Of a stretch of 64,000 bases of DNA, positions 51,964 to 59,704 are shown in pieces. Every line of letters starts with the position of its first letter. Within the stretch, counting starts at the first letter, position 1. A program made the position numbers and the translations under genes. Origin of the DNA: Chloroflexota bacterium (GTDB taxonomy: Bacteria; Chloroflexota; Ktedonobacteria; Ktedonobacterales; JADMIN01); NCBI GenBank assembly GCA_021323855.1, contig JAJPKE010000032.1, positions 1-64,000 of the forward strand, in the 5' to 3' direction. Below the pieces are notes generated by a model. It searched no databases, was not told the DNA's origin, and saw only the letters and a list, made by a program, of their open reading frames with translations.

Positions 51964-51984
51964 GGGTTTGCTCTCTTTCTTTTT

Positions 51985-52734
51985 CTATTTGTTGGTCTCT
52001 CTAGTCTCTCTGGTCTCTTTGGTCTCTGGAAAGTCTTTGAGCATGCCGGCGACGATCAACGTAACGACGTACTCACGCGCACGGGCAAGAGCGGCGGCAG
52101 AGGACAGATCCTCATGCGGCAGAAGCATCTGATACAGCGGCACGAAGGAGAGATAGGACAGGCAAATCTGCAAGGCCATCGCTAACTGGATGATTGGCAC
52201 GAAGTCTGAGCGCAAGAGACCCGCGCTATGCGCCTTGCGAAAGAGCTGCTCGAAGGGATCAACATTCTCGCTGGCAAGTTGTGAGACGATCTGCTTATAG
52301 ACTGTCCAGCCTTCCGCCTGCTCCCAGAGCAACATGCGCATGAACAGCGGATGATCGAGGATGTAATCAAAGAGCGACGAGACAATCGTTTCCAGCGCCG
52401 CCTTGAAGGTGGCGGCGTTGGCGACGATGGCGTCATCCAGGAAGAGTGGCGTCAACACCCGCGCCTGTACCGCGCTCATGTCCTGGTCCGCGCGTTTGAG
52501 AACCTCCGTGTACAGCCCCAGCTTGTTGCCGAAGTACTGGAAGAGCAGGCTCTTGTTATAGCCCGCTCTCTCGGCAATGGCATCCACGCGCGCGCCGTCG
52601 AAGCCATGCTCCGCAAAAACCGCCTCAGCCGCGTTGAGAATCGCCTCGCGGGCGCCTTTCGCGTCATGTGGGCGCCCGCGCCGGCTCGCCTGTTCTTCGA
52701 GTTCCTCTGATTCCGTCTCTGTCATCGCCGCCAT
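51985..52734 (-). CDS. TetR-family repressor of the DHA2 exporter operon
   Basis: A 249-residue regulator. After an acidic Glu-rich start comes the helix-turn-helix (AILNAAEAVFAEHGFDGARV, AERAGYNKSLLFQYFGNKL), then a ligand domain of usual length. The C-terminus is a charged repeat (KETRETRETNK) from the GGTCTCT-type DNA repeat at 51992-52026. The start may be ATG 52734 or 52725. The operator and promoter lie immediately upstream, so it likely represses itself and the pump until a substrate binds. Confidence 0.9.
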   Translation of the reverse strand: MAAMTETESEELEEQASRRGRPHDAKGAREAILNAAEAVFAEHGFDGARVDAIAERAGYNKSLLFQYFGNKLGLYTEVLKRADQDMSAVQARVLTPLFLDDAIVANAATFKAALETIVSSLFDYILDHPLFMRMLLWEQAEGWTVYKQIVSQLASENVDPFEQLFRKAHSAGLLRSDFVPIIQLAMALQICLSYLSFVPLYQMLLPHEDLSSAAALARAREYVVTLIVAGMLKDFPETKETRETRETNK

Positions 52735-52746
52735 CACCTTCAACCT

Positions 52747-52810
52747 AATCTAACCAGTTAGTTAGATAACCATCTGGTTAGATTGTAGTCAGCGGGGATG
52801 CCATTGTCAA
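52747..52810 (-). promoter_or_regulatory. TetR/pump promoter with overlapping 11-bp inverted-repeat operator
   Basis: On the minus strand TTGACA (52810-52805), a 17-base spacer and TACAAT (52787-52782) form a near-perfect promoter. AATCTAACCAG starts inside the -10 and its exact complement CTGGTTAGATT lies 16 bases further on (plus-strand arms 52747-52757 and 52774-52784). Placement over the -10 and transcription start is typical of a repressor site. Confidence 0.8.
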
Positions 52811-52879
52811 GAGGAAAACGCGCAAACACTCAGAACTGGCGGCAATAAGGGAATGAGGGAAATGTCAGACTGGTAAGTG

Positions 52880-53527
52880 TTAGATCGTATCTGGTGTTGT
52901 CGAATCAATCGAGCCAGCCACCCCCAGGGCGGCGCAGACGAAACGATGGACCAGCGCCGCCGCTTCTTCCGCTGTACGTGTCGCAGTGGCGAGCATATCG
53001 AAGCTCTCGAAGCTGGTCAGTGTATAGAGGATATCCACCGTCTCATCGTACTGCTCCTGCGCCGGTCGCCCGTACTCCGCCATTAACCGCCGCGTGATGA
53101 CACGCAATCCCTCGCGCCGCCGTTCATCGCGCGCCTGCAACACCTGGGCGAAATCTGTATCGCGCGCCGCGAAACTGCGCAACCGGCGCAGCACCAGCCG
53201 GTCGGAGGCCCAGAAGCGAAAGAATTGTACGATGAATTCGGCCAGCGCATCGAGGACGTTGGCCTGCCGGAAGGCATTGGCCAGCCGCTCCATCTGGCCG
53301 TGCGCCGCCAGATCGTCGGAGATGGCTTCGAGTAGCCCAACTTTGGAGCCGAACTGATAGTACACCGTCATGCGGGCGACGCCGGCTTGTTTAGCTACGG
53401 CGTCTATCGTGAATCCTGAGAAGCCATCGCCCGACATGAGCAGCTCGCGCGCTGCCGCGATGATGCTGGCGCGCGTCTGGTCAGTGGCTGCCTGCCGCCT
53501 GCCAAGTTGATAGGGACGCGGACTCAT
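52880..53527 (-). CDS. TetR-family regulator
   Basis: A 215-residue regulator with an Arg-rich start (MSPRPYQLGRRQAAT), the helix-turn-helix IIAAARELLMSGDGFSGFTI / AVAKQAGVARMTVYYQFGSK, and a ligand domain that contains a hydrophobic, Arg-rich middle. It is divergent from an SDR gene across 178 bp that contains a strong promoter and a duplicated ACAGTATG box. It probably controls the SDR/DUF2269/NTF2-like genes opposite. The start at 53527 is chosen because the longer frame extends into the promoter. Confidence 0.87.
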   Translation of the reverse strand: MSPRPYQLGRRQAATDQTRASIIAAARELLMSGDGFSGFTIDAVAKQAGVARMTVYYQFGSKVGLLEAISDDLAAHGQMERLANAFRQANVLDALAEFIVQFFRFWASDRLVLRRLRSFAARDTDFAQVLQARDERRREGLRVITRRLMAEYGRPAQEQYDETVDILYTLTSFESFDMLATATRTAEEAAALVHRFVCAALGVAGSIDSTTPDTI

Positions 53528-53569
53528 CTCTTTTCTGATCTTCTTTCCAGTGATTTCCTCACTCCGTAC

Positions 53570-53641
53570 ACAGTATGACAAAAGGTTCAGTTTTGTCTCC
53601 CCATCATACTCTTGACAATTTAATCTTACAGTATGTACAAT
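53570..53641 (+). promoter_or_regulatory. Promoter of the SDR operon with duplicated ACAGTATG boxes
   Basis: TTGACA (53612-53617), 18 bases and TACAAT (53636-53641) form a strong promoter 65 bp before the SDR start. ACAGTATG occurs at 53570-53577 and again at 53628-53635, directly against the -10. The boxes are candidate sites for the divergent TetR protein. Confidence 0.65.
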
Positions 53642-53705
53642 TATTTCGTCAACGCATCGAGAGATGGAAATAGCAAAAGAGAGCAGAACAAACGAGGAGT
53701 AACCC

Positions 53706-54509
53706 ATGACCAGCACATCACCTTTTCCTGTCCAGCCCACACAATCCGTTCCCAGCGATCTGCTGGCGGGCAAAGTAGCGATCATCACCGGTGCGAGCCG
53801 GGGCATTGGTGCCGCCTCCGCCCGTGTCTTTGCCGCTGCCGGCGCGACCGTTGTCCTTGCCGCGCGTAGCGAGGATGCGCTGGCGTCTGTCGCGCATGCC
53901 ATTCAGTCCGCAGGCGGACAGGCGCGTGCCATACCCACCGATACCAGCGATCCCGTCGCCGTCGAGCAGCTCGTTCAGCAGACGCTCGATGCTTATGGAC
54001 GCCTGGACGCCGCCTTCAACAACGCTGGCGAAGGGCACATGCCAACGCCGCTCGCCGATATTGCGCTTGAAGACTTCGACCGCACGGTGCGCGTCAACCT
54101 GCGCGGTGTCTTCCTCGCGATGAAGTATGAGATACCCGCTATGCTGGCCGGTGGTGGCGGCGCCATTGTCAATATGTCCTCCACCGCTGGACTGAACGGC
54201 GTGCCGGGCATCGCCTCCTACGTTGCCAGCAAGCATGGCATCATCGGGCTGACGAAAGCGGCGGCGCTGGATTACGCGTCGCGCAATATCCGCGTCAACG
54301 CCATTGCTCCAGGTCCCATCCTCACCGAACGGCTGGCGAGTTTGCCAGAGCAGGCGCGCGAACAGGTCTCCGCGCACGTCCCCATGCGGCGCATTGGACT
54401 CCCAGAAGAAATCAGTGCGGCGGCTGCCTGGCTTTGTTCAGACCAGGCATCGTTTCTCACTGGCACAACCATTACCGTTGACGGCGGCAGGTTGGCTGGC
54501 GGCGCGTAA
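53706..54509 (+). CDS. SDR-family oxidoreductase (glucose-1-dehydrogenase-like)
   Basis: A 267-residue classical SDR: TGASRGIGAASARVF, FNNAGEGHMPTPL, catalytic Ser in NMSSTAGL, YVASKHGI with Tyr/Lys, the INVNAIAPGP-like VNAIAPGPILTERL, and the C-terminal FLTGTTITVDGGRL. These are hallmarks of the FabG/glucose dehydrogenase clade. The substrate is not known. GAGGAGT lies 5-6 bases before the ATG. It is the first gene of a unit with the DUF2269 and NTF2-like genes. Confidence 0.9.
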   Translation: MTSTSPFPVQPTQSVPSDLLAGKVAIITGASRGIGAASARVFAAAGATVVLAARSEDALASVAHAIQSAGGQARAIPTDTSDPVAVEQLVQQTLDAYGRLDAAFNNAGEGHMPTPLADIALEDFDRTVRVNLRGVFLAMKYEIPAMLAGGGGAIVNMSSTAGLNGVPGIASYVASKHGIIGLTKAAALDYASRNIRVNAIAPGPILTERLASLPEQAREQVSAHVPMRRIGLPEEISAAAAWLCSDQASFLTGTTITVDGGRLAGGA

Positions 54510-54564
54510 TGCTGCCTGACCTGGAGTGACCTGATGTAGCTCTTGAATGAAAGGAGAAAACATC

Positions 54565-55143
54565 ATGAGTGCCTATGACATCGCGCTGTTCTTTCATATC
54601 AGCGGCGCCATCGCCTATTTCCTGGCTGCGAGCATCTGGCTGTTGGGCCTCTCGCTTCAGCGGCGGGCGCAGCGGGTGGAGCAGGTACGCGCCATTGGCA
54701 GCATGGTTGACGTTGCGGGTCCTGTCTCTGGGGTTGGCTTGCTGATTCTCATTGTCAGTGGTCTGTATATGGCGGCCACTGCCTGGGGCTTCGGCACCGG
54801 CTGGATTGATGTGGCGATCATCAGCCTGGTGCTGATAGCGCCGCTTGGCGCGGCGCTGACCGTGCCGCGCCGGCTCAAGATTGACCGGCTGGCGCGCGCG
54901 ACACCGGACGGTCCGGTTCCAGAGAACCTCGCGCGGCTAATCCACGACCCGATCCTGCAAACATCGGTGCAAACGCTGCTGGTTCTCCTGCTGGGCATCG
55001 TCTTCCTGATGACGACGAAACCTTCGCTTATCGGTTCGATCATTGTGATGCTCATCGCCCTGGCGCTGGGCATCGTGTCGAGTCTCTTGATCGTTGTGCG
55101 TCCGCGCCGGCAGCATGTGGTAGCGCCTATGGACCATGCGTAG
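54565..55143 (+). CDS. DUF2269-family membrane protein
   Basis: A 192-residue protein with five to six membrane helices, starting YDIALFFHISGAIAYFLAAS (a conserved His early in helix 1) and containing PVSGVGLLILIVSGLYMA and a charged cytoplasmic loop RRLKIDRLAR. This fits DUF2269, small integral membrane proteins of unknown role, sometimes compared to haem-binding four-helix proteins because of conserved His. AAAGGAG lies 8 bases before ATG 54565. It probably shares the SDR promoter. Confidence 0.8.
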   Translation: MSAYDIALFFHISGAIAYFLAASIWLLGLSLQRRAQRVEQVRAIGSMVDVAGPVSGVGLLILIVSGLYMAATAWGFGTGWIDVAIISLVLIAPLGAALTVPRRLKIDRLARATPDGPVPENLARLIHDPILQTSVQTLLVLLLGIVFLMTTKPSLIGSIIVMLIALALGIVSSLLIVVRPRRQHVVAPMDHA

Positions 55144-55182
55144 ACGGCTGGTATCTGGTATTCAGACAAAGGAGATTGAATC

Positions 55183-55593
55183 ATGAACGAGATGTCATCT
55201 GCACAGGCAGAACAAGACCTGAAGAAGCTGGCGGAAGAGTGGGCTGCTGCAGAACTCCACGGAGACACGACATTTCTGCAACGCACGTTGGCTGATGATT
55301 TCGTTGGCGTGGGGCCGTTGGGCTTCCTGCTGACCAAGCAAGAATGGCTCGCGCGACATCAGACCAGTGACATGCAGTATACCGCTCACACGCTGGATGA
55401 AGCAACGGTGCGTGTGTACCACGACGCCGCCATTATGATTGGTCGTCTGACTCAGGAAGCGACCTTTCGGGGCAATCCCGTGAACACGCAGATGCGCACG
55501 ACGCTGGTGTTTGTCCGTCAACAGGGACAATGGCAACTGGCAGGGCTTCACTTCTCTACCATCGGCCAGCCTCCGGCTTTCGCTCAATCCTAA
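55183..55593 (+). CDS. NTF2-like protein (DUF4440/SnoaL type)
   Basis: A 136-residue cone-fold protein. The pattern WAAAELHGDTTFLQRTLADDF, VRVYHDAAIMIGRLT and VFVRQQGQWQLAGLHFS is that of the DUF4440/ketosteroid-isomerase-like family. Members are small-molecule isomerases, hydrolases or binding proteins; the pocket residues here do not reveal which. Last gene of the SDR unit, 39 bp after DUF2269, with GGAGATTG upstream of the ATG. Confidence 0.85.
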   Translation: MNEMSSAQAEQDLKKLAEEWAAAELHGDTTFLQRTLADDFVGVGPLGFLLTKQEWLARHQTSDMQYTAHTLDEATVRVYHDAAIMIGRLTQEATFRGNPVNTQMRTTLVFVRQQGQWQLAGLHFSTIGQPPAFAQS

Positions 55594-55714
55594 ATCGCGT
55601 TTGCTGGTCTCATGAAAATGGGTCGGAAAGACGGTGGGACGTTGCAGGAATGAGTCTGCAACAGCGCGAGCGTCCTCCTGGTGTGCCGGGGACCGGGAGG
55701 ATGCTCGCGCCAAT

Positions 55715-57004
55715 TCACTCCGAGGATGGTTGACGAATTGCGCGCAGTGGGATGAGCCAGATAATCGAAAGGAGCAGTCCCGCGCTGACCAGCGCCAGAA
55801 TGAGGTGTATATCCAGCCACTCACCGAGCCAGCCGCCAAGCACAAACCCGAGCGATGGGATGCCCCAACTAATCATCCGGCTGCTCGCCGCTACTCGCCC
55901 CTGAAGCGCATTGGGAATGATCGCCTGCCGCAGACTGCCGCCCGTGATGCCATAGACCATCACACCCATATCCCATAGCAGCAACACAACGCCGTATTCC
56001 AGCGCCAGCAGCGCCAGCGGTCCGCGCAGGAAGGAGAGCAGCAATGGACTGATCGCCGCCGCGAGCTGGCAACCGATGAGCATCTGCCCAATACTGAAGC
56101 GGCGAGCCAGGCGCGGGGCGACCATCGCGCCCAGCACACCACCGATGCCACTGGCAGTGGCCAGCGCGCCGAATAGCGCCGGTGAAAAGCGCAGATCACG
56201 CAGCGCGTAGACGGCATAGAGCGCGATATACATGTTGACGAAGATATTGGCGGTGGCGCTGCAGCCAACCAACGCGCGCACGATGGGATTTTTCCAGAGA
56301 TAGCGCAATCCCTCGCCGATTTCGCGCAGCAGATGGCGGTCGGTCTGCTGCGCGGGTCGCGGCTCCTTCAGGCGAATCCAGCGCAGCGAGAGGACCGATA
56401 CCAGAAATGAGGCGGCGTCCAGTAGAATCGCCAGCGGCGCCGCGATGATCTGCACGAGTCCGCCAGCCAGTCCCGGCCCAACCACCTGCGCGGCGGAGAG
56501 CGTCGTCTGGAGCTTGCTGTTGCCTTCCACCAGATCATCGCGCCCGATCAGTGTTGGCAGATACGAGGTATACGCGACCTCGAAGAAGACTGTGAGAATG
56601 CCGACGCCGAAGGTGACAGCGTAGAGCAGTTCGATGTGCAGCAGGCCGAAGAGCGCCAACAGCGGAATCAGGCTGAGGAACAACGCGCGCCCGGCATCAC
56701 TGACGATGAGGACAAGGCGGCGCGGCAACCGGTCCACCAGCGCACCGGCAAACAAACCGACGAGCGCAAACGGTAGATATTGCGCCAGGCTCAGCAAGCC
56801 CATCTGGCTGGGCCGCGCCTGCAACAGCACTACGGCAATCAGCGGAATGGCGACATCGCTGATGCTGGATCCAAAGACGGAAACCGTCTGGCCGAACCAA
56901 AGTTTCAGGAAATCGTGGTGTCCCCAGAGGGAGGGGCGTCGCTGCTGTTGCGGCTGTGGCTGTGGCTCAGAATTGGCGGTGGAAGACGGTGAGACGACCT
57001 GCAT
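55715..57004 (-). CDS. MFS transporter (MFS_3/EntS-type)
   Basis: A 429-residue 12-helix transporter. Signature blocks are LKLWFGQTVSVFGSSISDVAIPL in helix 1, FAGALVDRLPRRLVLI (motif A) and LQGRVAASSRMISWG between late helices; these are typical of the MFS_3/EntS-like group exporting siderophores, macrolides or unknown compounds. A Gln/Pro-rich N-terminus precedes helix 1. It is divergent from the ABATE/CGNR gene, and the shared spacer has a strong promoter overlapped by repeat boxes, so its expression is likely repressible. Confidence 0.88.
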   Translation of the reverse strand: MQVVSPSSTANSEPQPQPQQQRRPSLWGHHDFLKLWFGQTVSVFGSSISDVAIPLIAVVLLQARPSQMGLLSLAQYLPFALVGLFAGALVDRLPRRLVLIVSDAGRALFLSLIPLLALFGLLHIELLYAVTFGVGILTVFFEVAYTSYLPTLIGRDDLVEGNSKLQTTLSAAQVVGPGLAGGLVQIIAAPLAILLDAASFLVSVLSLRWIRLKEPRPAQQTDRHLLREIGEGLRYLWKNPIVRALVGCSATANIFVNMYIALYAVYALRDLRFSPALFGALATASGIGGVLGAMVAPRLARRFSIGQMLIGCQLAAAISPLLLSFLRGPLALLALEYGVVLLLWDMGVMVYGITGGSLRQAIIPNALQGRVAASSRMISWGIPSLGFVLGGWLGEWLDIHLILALVSAGLLLSIIWLIPLRAIRQPSSE

Positions 57005-57130
57005 CGTCGCTACTCCTCTCGAATTGACCTCGATTGATCTTTGGTGGATCTTGCATCAGGCTCAGGCTTGTTCAAGCGTGCCCGGCCCAACATGCCTGGA
57101 CGCGCCATGTTTCACCTGCTATAATCATCA

Positions 57131-57193
57131 TTGATGGTAAAAATCATAGCTCTCCAAAACTTTACCTGTCAATAGGAGATTTGATGGTAAAGT
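57131..57193 (-). promoter_or_regulatory. MFS promoter with three TTTACC operator boxes
   Basis: On the minus strand TTGACA (57172-57167), an 18-base spacer and TATGAT (57148-57143) form a near-consensus promoter for the MFS gene. TTGATGGTAAA occurs at 57131-57141 and again, exactly, at 57181-57191. An inverted ACTTTACC sits in the spacer at 57159-57166 and pairs with GGTAAAGT at 57186-57193. These boxes surround the promoter and suit binding by the divergent regulator. Confidence 0.75.
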
Positions 57194-57217
57194 ATTGCGG
57201 GGAGAGAAGACCGGAGC

Positions 57218-57910
57218 GTGACGGTGGATGAACGTGAAGAACTCCTGGGGGAGAGCGAACATATCGGCGGCGCGCTCTGCCTCGATTTCACCAATACGGT
57301 TGATTGGCATGCCAGCGACCATCCAGGGGAGCGTCTCAAGAGCTATGAAGACCTTGCCTGGTGGGCATTCTATAGCCACGCGCTTGCGGCGGATGAACGC
57401 GACCGCCTGATATCGTTGGCAGCGCAGCAGCCGGAACGCGCCGGGCGTATCCTCGAAGAGGCGCATGTCTTTCGTGAATCGCTCTACCGGCTGTTTCTGG
57501 CGCGTATCGCGGATGCCGCGCCGTCAGCCGCCGACCTCGATCTGCTCACCCGCGAGCTACGGCGTGCGGTGAAGCATGGCGCCATCATCTTTGAGGGCGA
57601 TCAATTCACCTGGGCGTGGCATATGGGAGATGGCAAAGACCGCGCTGGCACTCTTGACGACCTGGCTGCGCCGCTCTGGCCGGTGGTGCGCTCAACGGTG
57701 GAGCTTATTTTTTCCGCAAACGTGCGGCGTCTGCGCCAGTGTGCGGGCGATGAATGTGGCTGGCTGTTTTTAGATATGAGCAAGAATCAGACGCGGCGCT
57801 GGTGTTCGATGGCCTCCTGTGGCAGCCGGGCGAAGGCGCTCGACTACTACTACCGTTCGCAGGCCAGGAAGAAGAACCGGACAACGGAACCGACACAAAC
57901 CACGCGCTAA
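57218..57910 (+). CDS. ABATE/CGNR zinc-finger regulator
   Basis: A 230-residue protein. The N-terminal ABATE domain (GALCLDFTNTVDWHASD) and helical middle are followed by a C-terminal CGNR-type zinc finger: CAGDECGWLFLDMSKNQTRR, then WCSMASCGSRAKA. The final N of CGNR is S here. The finger's helix should contact DNA. GTG 57218 has GGGGAGAG about 9 bases upstream. It probably controls the divergent MFS gene and perhaps itself. Confidence 0.87.
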   Translation: MTVDEREELLGESEHIGGALCLDFTNTVDWHASDHPGERLKSYEDLAWWAFYSHALAADERDRLISLAAQQPERAGRILEEAHVFRESLYRLFLARIADAAPSAADLDLLTRELRRAVKHGAIIFEGDQFTWAWHMGDGKDRAGTLDDLAAPLWPVVRSTVELIFSANVRRLRQCAGDECGWLFLDMSKNQTRRWCSMASCGSRAKALDYYYRSQARKKNRTTEPTQTTR

Positions 57911-57949
57911 CCGCCAGGCTAGTGCAGCATAGATGGGATACTCCTCAAG

Positions 57950-58732
57950 ATGAGCGATATCAACTCGCCCGTTTCGCTGCCCAAACGCAGCTATTTCGCA
58001 GATTTCCGGCACGGCTTCGTGGCGACAATGGTGCTCTGGCCGGGCGACCTGCCGTATGGCATCGCCTTTGCCATTCTTGCGCGCGCCGGTGGATTCACGC
58101 CACTGGAAACGCAGGCGCTCTCGCTGCTGGTCTATGCAGGCGCGTCACAGGTGGCGATAATTACGCTGGCCGCCACTGGCGCTGCTGCGCTACCCATCGT
58201 GCTGACGGTGTTGGTGCTGAACCTGCGCCATGTGTTGTATGGCCTCTCCATCAGTCGCTGGTTTCGAGGACGCACCCGTCCGCCGCGCGGCATCCTGGCC
58301 TATATCCTGACCGACGAAACCTATGGGCTGACGACCAAAGCCTATCTCGATGGGCAGGGAAGCGATGCGTTTTACTTTGGCTCAGGGATTAGCCTGTTCA
58401 GCAGCTTTAATCTGGCGACGCTGGCTGGCATCTTGCTAGGAACTCTGCTGCCGGACCCCAACCGCATTGGCCTGAGCTTCATTTTCCCGTTGACGTTTCT
58501 CGCGCTGCTGCTGCCGCTCCTGCGCAACTGGCGGCACATCTTGGTCGCCGTCATTGCCGGGGTCAGCGCCATCATCCTGAGTCACTTCGTTGCTGGCGGC
58601 GTGACGGTGCTGGTGGCAGGCGTCGCGGCAGCGGCCATCGGCGCATTCCTGGATCGTGGCAAAAGCGATGGCGCGACCGATGAAGCTGGTGCGGTGGACC
58701 TGGTAGAACGCGAGCCGGAGGTGAGTCTATGA
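57950..58732 (+). CDS. azlC: AzlC-family branched-chain amino acid exporter, large subunit
   Basis: A 260-residue protein with about six to seven membrane helices. Family motifs are FRHGFVATMVLWPGDLPYGIAFA, LSLLVYAGASQVAIITL and LNLRHVLYGLSIS. With AzlD it exports branched-chain amino acids or analogues. Its end overlaps the azlD start by 4 bp (ATGA). It follows the CGNR regulator by 39 bp on the same strand, so that regulator may be cotranscribed with it. Confidence 0.9.
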   Translation: MSDINSPVSLPKRSYFADFRHGFVATMVLWPGDLPYGIAFAILARAGGFTPLETQALSLLVYAGASQVAIITLAATGAAALPIVLTVLVLNLRHVLYGLSISRWFRGRTRPPRGILAYILTDETYGLTTKAYLDGQGSDAFYFGSGISLFSSFNLATLAGILLGTLLPDPNRIGLSFIFPLTFLALLLPLLRNWRHILVAVIAGVSAIILSHFVAGGVTVLVAGVAAAAIGAFLDRGKSDGATDEAGAVDLVEREPEVSL

Positions 58733-59049
58733 GCCAGATTGGAACCGGCGGTTATATGGGGTTGATACTGGCGGCGGCGGTCGTCACCTACGGCACGCGC
58801 ATCTCCGGCTTTCTGTTGGGTCAACGCAAGTTGCCCGCCTGGCTGAATCGCTTCCTGACGTATGTGCCGGTGGCGGTCTTCGCTGCGCTGATTACGCCTG
58901 ACCTGAACGTTGGTGGCCATGACATGTGGCCGCGTATCATCGGTGCAGCGGTGGCGACGGTGGTAGTGCTGCGCTTCCGGCAACTCTGGGCTGGCCTCAT
59001 CGCTGGCATGGTGGGCTTCTGGCTGGCTGGCGCGCTGCTGGGCATGTGA
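58729..59049 (+). CDS. azlD: AzlD-family exporter small subunit
   Basis: A 106-residue protein with three to four membrane helices: TYGTRISGFLLGQRK near the start, then FLTYVPVAVFAALITP and the final GLIAGMVGFWLAGALLG. These match AzlD, the small partner of AzlC, and the ATGA overlap with azlC ensures coupled translation. Repeat A follows 38 bp after the stop. Confidence 0.88.
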   Translation: MSQIGTGGYMGLILAAAVVTYGTRISGFLLGQRKLPAWLNRFLTYVPVAVFAALITPDLNVGGHDMWPRIIGAAVATVVVLRFRQLWAGLIAGMVGFWLAGALLGM

Positions 59050-59086
59050 AGCGAGAAAGCTGCACGTTGATTTAATTTCGCACGCC

Positions 59087-59116
59087 GGTAGAGCAGACAG
59101 GAATGTCTGCCCTACC
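59087..59116. repeat. Palindromic repeat, family A
   Basis: GGTAGAGCAGACA and TGTCTGCCCTACC flank a GGAA loop; one base in the left arm breaks an otherwise perfect 13-bp stem. It lies between the convergent azlD and mscL genes. Confidence 0.85.
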
Positions 59117-59153
59117 GAATATATACATTGACTCTGACCACACTGATTCAGAT

Positions 59154-59579
59154 TTATGCGCTCTCTGGTGCAGAAAGGTCCTGCGTGCAATAGGCGCAGC
59201 GGGTGGCTTTGAGCGGGATGGTGCTCAGGCAGTAGGGGCAATCTTTGGTCGTTGGGTCTGGTGGCGCCTCGCCGCGCTGGCGCCGTGCCTGGAGGGCATT
59301 GAGCGGCTTGACGACAAAGAAGAACAGAACGGCGGCGATAATCAGGAAGCCGACGATGGCGTTGATGAAATCGCCAACAAAGAACTTGCTGTTGTGGATG
59401 GTGAAGTAAACCTGCGAGAAGTCTGGCTGCCCACCGATGGCGGCGATCAACGGCGTGATGATGTCTTTCACGAACGCCGCCACCACAGCGCCGAATGCCG
59501 CGCCAATCACGACGGCAATCGCCAGGTCTACGACATTGCCGCGCATAATGAAGGTTTTGAACTCGTTGACGATCTTCAT
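59154..59579 (-). CDS. mscL: Large-conductance mechanosensitive channel MscL with zinc ribbon
   Basis: A 141-residue protein. The N-terminal helix FKTFIMRGNVVDLAIAVVIG with TM1 pore residues, and TM2 (DFINAIVGFLIIAAVLFFFV), are those of MscL, a pentameric pressure valve. Instead of a simple C-terminal helix the last ~30 residues carry two Cys pairs, CPYCLSTIP and TRCAYC, forming a zinc ribbon. The start at ATG 59579 follows GGAAGGGGAAAG; the longer frame adds unrelated residues. The ribbon may tether or sense something in the cytoplasm. Confidence 0.92.
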   Translation of the reverse strand: MKIVNEFKTFIMRGNVVDLAIAVVIGAAFGAVVAAFVKDIITPLIAAIGGQPDFSQVYFTIHNSKFFVGDFINAIVGFLIIAAVLFFFVVKPLNALQARRQRGEAPPDPTTKDCPYCLSTIPLKATRCAYCTQDLSAPESA

Positions 59580-59704
59580 TGCTTTCCCCTTCCAGCGCCA
59601 AACAGCGCCCATCCAACATGCACAACACAGCCACATGTTACCACCCATATGCCGTGATATATGGGTAGATGAAATAGTATCATGCCTGTCAATATCTCAA
59701 CAGA

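Noticed and set aside
58582..59634. Minus-strand 350-codon frame across azlD and mscL
   Set aside because: Overlaps two recognised genes in the wrong frame or strand, with His/Arg/Gln-rich composition.
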